A stretch of 64,000 bases of DNA from Canna indica (lineage: Eukaryota; Streptophyta; Magnoliopsida; Zingiberales; Cannaceae), in the NCBI GenBank assembly GCA_034359265.1, contig CP136895.1, positions 2,234,501 through 2,298,500 on the forward strand. Reading direction: 5' to 3'. The position numbers were made by a program, and so were the translations under genes. The notes under the pieces are model-generated. The model saw only the letters and a list, made by a program, of their open reading frames with translations. It searched no databases and was not told the origin of the DNA. Positions 59,101-64,000 of the stretch are shown one piece after another. Position 1 is the stretch's first letter. Every line of letters starts with the position of its first letter.

Positions 59101-61854
59101 ATGAGAGGTTATTAAGACTTTTTCCAATGGAAAAAGTCCAGGATATGATGGCTTCACAATTGAGTTCTTTAAGAAATATTGGCACATTGTTGGAGACTCT
59201 TACTACCCCTGTTGTAAGAAATTTCACCAATTTGCTAGTCTCCCCCCTGACTGGAACAGAACACTTCTCACTTTCATACCCAAGAAAAAAAATCTCATTA
59301 AAATAAATGAATTCAGGTCTATTGCCCTATGTAATTTATCTTACATAATTCTTAGCAAACTCATTGCTAATAGACCGAAGCTCTTTCTCCCCCATCTCAT
59401 CTCCACTGAACAATCTGTCTTTATCAAGGGCAAAAATATTCATGACAATATTCTCATCACTCAAGAAATTGTTCACTCCATCTTTATAACCAAAGGTAAA
59501 TACCCTTATATTATTTTAAAGCTTGATGTTGCTAAGGCATTTGATAATATATCTAGAGAAGCAATCATCAAAATTCTCAATCTTTGCAACTTTCCATCTA
59601 AATTCATTGATTGGATACATGATTGCATCTCCAATCCAACCTTTGCCTGCAATATTAATGGAACCACTTCTCAATTTTTTCAATCTAACAAGGGTGTCAG
59701 ACAAAGAGATCCTCTCTCCTTTTTTGTACATCCTGGTGGTTCAGACCCTGTCCAACCTTATAAATAAGGCCGTCAGTCTGAATCAACTATCTCCTCTAAA
59801 CATCAAGGGAAAATTCAAAATCAATCACTTGATGTTTGCCGATGACTTGCTGATCACCATCAAAGCCAATCCAAAAAGTATGCTTAAATTAAAAAACATT
59901 CTTGACCAGTATGCAGCTTTTATTGGTCAATTCATCAATACTACAAAGTCTGAAATTTACTTCCCCAAACATATCCATCCTGACACTATCACATACATTA
60001 CCCAATTTCTGAGAATGAGGAAGGGTACATACCCCTTCAGGTACCTTGGCACTATGATTAACCCTAGGCAGCATCCTCCCAATGCCTATGAATTTTTAAT
60101 TCAAAATATCCAAAATAAACTAGCCAATTGGAAAACCAGATTCCTCTCTCATGCAGGGATACTGGTTCTAATAAATTCTGTCTTAAATGTAGTTTCCCTA
60201 CACTCTCTTGCAGTCTCTTGAATTTCCAAGAAGTGTTTATCCAAAATTACCAATTAAGTCTACCAGAAAATTCTTTTGGCAACACAAACCAGACTAGGAT
60301 AAACCCCTTGCTTTGGTTTCCTGGGACATTGTTACTCTCCCCAAAAGGGAGGGAGGCCTTGACATCCATGATCTACACACTAATGCCTTGCTCTCCATAG
60401 TAAGAGGGTCCTTGACTACTTGAACAACTCTCCCTCTCTCTGGGTCCAACTTGTGCAAGCAAAATACCCTCTTGTGATCTCATTTAATAAGGAACCCCCA
60501 AAGAATTGCTCTTAGGCATTGAGACTATTCCTTAAAGCTTTTGGTGAGCTTTATCTCAACTTCAAAAAGCTTATCAAAACAGGATGCTCCACCTCAGCTT
60601 TATATGACACATGAATTGATAATCTGCCTCTTGGCCTTAAACCAACTTATATTAATGTTGATATGGTGCATTCTGAAATGATGGTTTCTGATTTCATCCA
60701 AGATAACAATTGAAAATAGGATATTGGCTTAACCTATTTTGGACAGGACTTGTGGGATTCAGTGGTTAGAATGGAGTTGCCGATTACACCTAGTGATGAT
60801 ACTTGGATATATATGGATTAGTGAGAGTAAGGGGTTAGTTACCTCAAGTTCTGCCTATAAATTTCTTAGAAGCCGACCACCAAATAATGCTACTGTCTCT
60901 AGTATGACATTCTATGTGGTCCCTTTTCATTCCTCCCCAAATAAAACTTTTTCTTTGGAAATTACTCCATGACAAATTGCCTACAAATGAGAAACTTAAC
61001 AGCATTGGCATCTCTACTACCAATCTCTGTGTCCTTTGTAAATCTGAACCTGAGACATCACATCATCTCTTCCTCCACTGTAAACACACCTCCACTGTTT
61101 GGACACTCCTCTCTTCTAAACTAGCAATTAATCTCTCTAACAGAGATAACTGACTCTCTGGTTCATGGCTTTTACCCAAGTCTCCACTTAGGAAGAATGT
61201 CATCCACATAGCAGTAGCATTATGGTTCACCTGACACGCTAGAAATGAACTAGTGCACCTTGATAGGTAGCTTCACCCCTCTACTCTTGTGATATGCATT
61301 TTAGCTTTCATAGCTAACTACAATACAAATCAGCAAGTACCTGAAGGTAACACTGAAAACAATTCAAATCTAACTCGCTGGATCCCACAAGCTCCAAACA
61401 AAATTAAGCTCAATGTTGCAACGTACTCCAATGGTCTGAAGATGGTAATCAGAAACAGTGATGGCTCATGTATTCATGCTGAAGCAGATTATATGTTGGA
61501 TTCTACTTCCAAACATGCAGAGATTGTTGCCATTAAAAAAGGTCTCCAAATTTTGTTGAACCTGGGGTTCACTTCAGTCGACCTTAATATGCACTCCTCC
61601 GATCTCATGTAGTACCTACAAGACTCTCTAAGTCCTTCGTGGTGACTGCTACACTCAATTCAGAGGGCTCGCAGTTTAATTGCTCAATTTTCATCATTTG
61701 AAATATGTATAGCTAATTCTATGTATAATAAAGCGGCCTCTTGGATTGCTAGTTATGCGGTAAATAATGAGCTTTCTACTATTTGGAAATCTCAATTTTC
61801 TTCTTTCTTGGACACTATTTTTGTAAATGACCTATTTGGTCATATTCTCCCTTA
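56186..61854 (+). pseudogene. LINE ORF2 (endonuclease, RT, RNase H), broken
   Basis: An APE-type endonuclease begins at 56186 (FNWNCRGLGR) and includes MLVGDFNCILEPSDKCGG near 56590. The reverse transcriptase follows the hAT insert: FSNGKSPGYDGFT (59130), FRSIALCN (59310), KLDVAKAFDNIS (59520) and LMFADDLLIT (59830, the catalytic FADD intact). The zinc-binding tail is at about 60940-61120 (LCVLCKSEPETSHHLFLHCK). A degenerate RNase H is at about 61380-61800. Many stops and at least three frame changes are visible. It cannot be translated as one protein. Confidence 0.87.
57039..58616. mobile_element. hAT-like element nested in LINE ORF2
   Basis: Begins CAGGGCCGGCCTGTCC and ends GGGCTACCCTTG. 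Flanked by the perfect 8-bp repeat TTCACACT (57031-57038 and 58617-58624). Removing it restores the LINE reading frame across the junction (HT followed by RKALG). It is 1578 bp with no complete transposase; the longest frames inside show no motif I recognise, so it is probably non-autonomous. Confidence 0.87.
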
Positions 61855-62319
61855 ATATAATTGAAGGGCTAAGTCCTCTTTTAGTATTAAAAAAAAGACA
61901 CATAATTAGAGATAAATTAAATTTTTATTTTTAAATCTTCATATTTAGATACTAATAGACACAAAATTTAATTATATCTAATTAATTAGTCTCTAAAAGC
62001 AGTTTTAGAGTCAGATCAATTAAGTGACTAGTTGCTGATGTTTTTATAGCTTAGAGTCAAATCAATTAAGTGATTCTGTTGTTGTTGTTTCTATAGATCT
62101 TTAGAGATTAATTATGAATAAATTTTGTATATATTAGTCTCTCAATGTGAAAATTTAAAAATGAAAATATAATTTATCTCTAATCTTGTGTCTCTATGGG
62201 TCAATTGTGTTGTAGTGTGTTCTCATCCGACATCGATCTCTCATTCGCGTCGTAGTTACGGTGACAAATCGATAATAATACTAAATTTGTTATTTAATAC
62301 TGCACGAAATATGTCAAAC

Positions 62320-62573
62320 CTACAAAACGATATAGTATTCCTTGTATTTTAATGTACAATTTTGTACTATATTTATCAATCTTGTACTGTTGAACAGTTT
62401 GCAAAACTAACATACCCTACATAAACCAAATTGACACTTAGAATCAGATTCTTACAAAACTATATAGTATTCCTTGTATTTTAATGTACAATTTTGTACT
62501 GTATTTATTTCTTGTACTTTGCAAAAGAACACACCTTATATAAACCAAATTGACACTTAGAATCAGATTCTTT
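62320..62573. repeat. Tandem duplication of ~130 bp
   Basis: The blocks tagtattccttgtatttta, atgtacaattttgtact, ataaaccaaattgacactta and gaatcagattctt occur twice in the same order (about 62325-62452 and 62455-62573), with small differences. Confidence 0.88.
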
Positions 62574-63625
62574 TTGTTAAATAAATGTGATTTTAAACTG
62601 ATTGTGTGTTGAACCGATAGTGGATCAATAAAAGATGAGTTAGCTAGAAGTTGGTTTAGAAGGAAAATTAAAATTTTGAAGGATATTTGGAGTTAACTTA
62701 ATTTTCCCCAAAATATTATATGGTTTTGATAAAATTAATTAGGACTTTATGACTTTGTGAAAATCTCCATTAATCCTAAGAATGGCACTATGTGCTGAAT
62801 CATATATACTTGTCTCAGAGACTAAAATTAATGGATATTATTCAACATATATACATAAACCAGAAGCATGCATGCAGGGAAAATTGTTTGAACTGGGAAG
62901 AGGTTGGTGATAGGATTAATTGTGGAGACTGGAGAGCAGGTATACATCACCTCGGCTTGGGGAGCTACATATATATATAAGAATTAATGAATTATGATGA
63001 TGACAAGATGCCCAGCATTTATACTATACAATTCTATTATATTGTGCATGCGTCAGACAGAGATTCCCTCTCATTTACTCCTCTTTCAAATCCCATACCC
63101 CCACATTTATTACTACCTTCGTCTCTTCTCTTCTTTTCTCCCACGTACCATGCATCATAGTAACTGCAGTTTGCATTAACGCTTAAGCCATCCAAAAAGA
63201 TGGAGAAATAACTTCATTATTATATATATGTTGTGATATATTAACATACAGTCGCTTCTAATTACACAACAATGCAAAAGAAAGAGATACACGAGAGTAA
63301 TGCTTAAAGAGATATAATTAAAGAGACGAAGGGCATGGCGAGAATATTGTGAAGGGGAGGAAGAAGGTTTAATTACTATTAATGCTGCAGCCTGCTTTTC
63401 CTCCTCCGGTTGTCGAAGACTTTAAATGCCATCCCCTCCCTCCACCTCCTTAAATTCCAACACATTCTCACCATCCTCTCACGTTCCTCCTCCTCCTCCT
63501 CCTCTCTCTCTCTCTGGATCTTCTTCTTGCATGTCCTCACCCTAATTTTCATCTTCTCCTTGGTTTCTTCCTTCCTTTGGCTTCATCTTCTCTACGCATG
63601 AAACTGCATCAGGCATTGAAATAGT
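62574..63625. other. Upstream region of the MIR171 locus
   Basis: AT-rich, turning pyrimidine-rich from 63400 with a CCT/CT run at 63486-63516. It probably holds the promoter and the 5' part of the primary microRNA transcript, but I cannot place the start site. Confidence 0.4.
63426..63545 (+). CDS. Short upstream ORF in the putative pri-miR171
   Basis: An ATG frame of 39 codons (starting MPSPPSTSLNSN, with a proline run, ending in TAA) lies about 80 bp before the MIR171 hairpin on the same strand. Peptides encoded by primary microRNA transcripts (miPEPs) have been described for miR171 in other plants. Composition here is low-complexity and driven by the CCT/CT repeat, so coding is unproven. 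Confidence 0.2.
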   Translation: MPSPPSTSLNSNTFSPSSHVPPPPPPLSLSGSSSCMSSP

Positions 63626-63628
63626 TAC

Positions 63629-63718
63629 TGTGATGTTGGCTCGGTTCACTCAGACTGCAACTAAAGCATTGAAAACTCGCATGTTAATTGTCTGATTGAG
63701 CCGTGCCAATATCTCAGT
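63629..63718 (+). ncRNA. MIR171: MIR171 microRNA precursor
   Basis: A hairpin with the mature microRNA on the 3' arm at 63693-63713 (starts TGATTGAGCCGTGCCAATAT) and the star strand on the 5' arm at 63634-63654 (starts TGTTGGCTCGGTTCACTCAG). The arms pair over about 26 positions with three mismatches and two G-U pairs, and the loop is about 34 bases. The two 21-mers form a duplex with exact 2-base 3' overhangs, as Dicer-like 1 products do. miR171 directs cleavage of GRAS-family SCL6/HAM transcripts and so controls meristem maintenance, branching and phase change. The mature sequence is the classical plant form. Confidence 0.96.
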
Positions 63719-64000
63719 GCTCTTTCATCCACTAGATGCAGATCGCATCATTATCTGCAAATGAGTACTGCATGCAGATGATTGATCTCTTGGTTACGAG
63801 TAATGCATGGTGAAATGAAGCAGCTGCATGCAGATGTGAACTGGAGCAGGATTTAGTTGCACCAAGTTAAGCCTATATAGATCAGGTAGATATATATCTA
63901 TACAATCAATTGATCCTTGTGCGAGTTTCCTTCACATTATTTGCCAGGTAGCTGAGGATTTATGATCTACAATTATCTTGCATATGCCTGCTTCATCGAT
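63719..64000. other. Downstream flank of MIR171
   Basis: Contains several atgcagat words (63737, 63774, 63828) but no second hairpin or gene that I can support. Confidence 0.4.

Larger units (their letters stand above)
54560..61895 (+). mobile_element. Full-length but decayed LINE (L1-type)
   Basis: Flanked by the direct repeat agacacataat (54549-54559 and 61896-61906) and ending in an A-tract (ttagtattaaaaaaaa). It holds ORF1 and ORF2 relics in the usual order. Both are broken by stops and frameshifts, and ORF2 is also split by a hAT-like insert at 57039-58616. Without the insert the element is about 5.8 kb. It is inserted in the left arm of the CACTA-like MITE. Confidence 0.9.
54524..62217. 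mobile_element. CACTA-like MITE, split by a LINE
   Basis: The left end is CACTACAACACAAATCGATC and the right end, read in reverse, is CACTACAACACAATTGACCC. TGT flanks it on both sides (54521-54523 and 62218-62220), a 3-bp duplication as expected for CACTA elements. Similarity between the arms continues well inward (tagagataaatta at about 61907 and its mirror near 62180), so the original element was a fold-back of about 347 bp. The LINE at 54560-61895 separates the first 36 bp from the rest. Confidence 0.82.

Noticed and set aside
1..64000. CRISPR arrays, bacterial operons, phage or plasmid features
   Set aside because: No spaced direct-repeat array, no prokaryotic gene organisation. All gene structure is of plant nuclear type.
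1..64000. tRNA and rRNA genes
   Set aside because: No cloverleaf or rRNA core sequence noticed. The only tRNA-like words are primer-binding sites of TRIM elements and a SINE-like fragment.

Overview
This window is nuclear DNA of a flowering plant. The evidence is spliceosomal genes with long AT-rich introns, a PLS-class pentatricopeptide gene, a plastid thioredoxin (CDSP32), a phospholipase D delta gene, a MIR171 hairpin, and plant-type LINE, TRIM, hAT and CACTA-like elements. The phospholipase and CDSP32 proteins look monocot-like to me, but that is an impression from memory and no species is claimed.

Layout. 1-3.1 kb: 3' end of an unrecognised + strand gene, with a near-perfect 211-bp tandem duplication in its intron. 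5.3-8.0 kb: a 5'-truncated LINE flanked by an 18-bp target duplication, then a three-exon gene for a small plant protein. 9.7-12.4 kb: a six-exon - strand gene for an L7Ae-type RNA-binding protein resembling RNase P/MRP subunit p38. 14.1-15.6 kb: an intronless E-type PPR gene (-). 17.1-35.1 kb: a complete ten-exon PLD delta gene (+) whose introns hold at least eight separate mobile-element relics. 35.4 kb: another 5'-truncated LINE with an exact 18-bp target duplication. 36.2-36.6 and 41.0-41.4 kb: two related small single-exon genes (-). 38.6-39.4 kb: a tandem pair of ~408-bp units. 44.8-45.7 kb: CDSP32 (-). 47.3-51.1 kb: a five-exon DCAF8-like WD40 gene (-). 51.6-52.2 kb: a MITE. 54.5-62.2 kb: a three-level transposon nest, with a hAT-like element inside a full-length decayed LINE inside a CACTA-like MITE. 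63.6-63.7 kb: a MIR171 precursor (+).

Gene models were spliced by eye using GT-AG (once GC-AG) borders, reading-frame continuity and family knowledge. For the RNase P-like, PLD, DCAF8-like and 6.4-kb genes every junction keeps frame and each model ends in a stop codon. The genes do not form an operon-like unit. What ties the window together is repeated insertion of elements into introns and gene flanks, with target duplications that let the order of events be read directly. I saw no unknown multi-gene system. The most notable signals are the MIR171 locus and the nested insertions.
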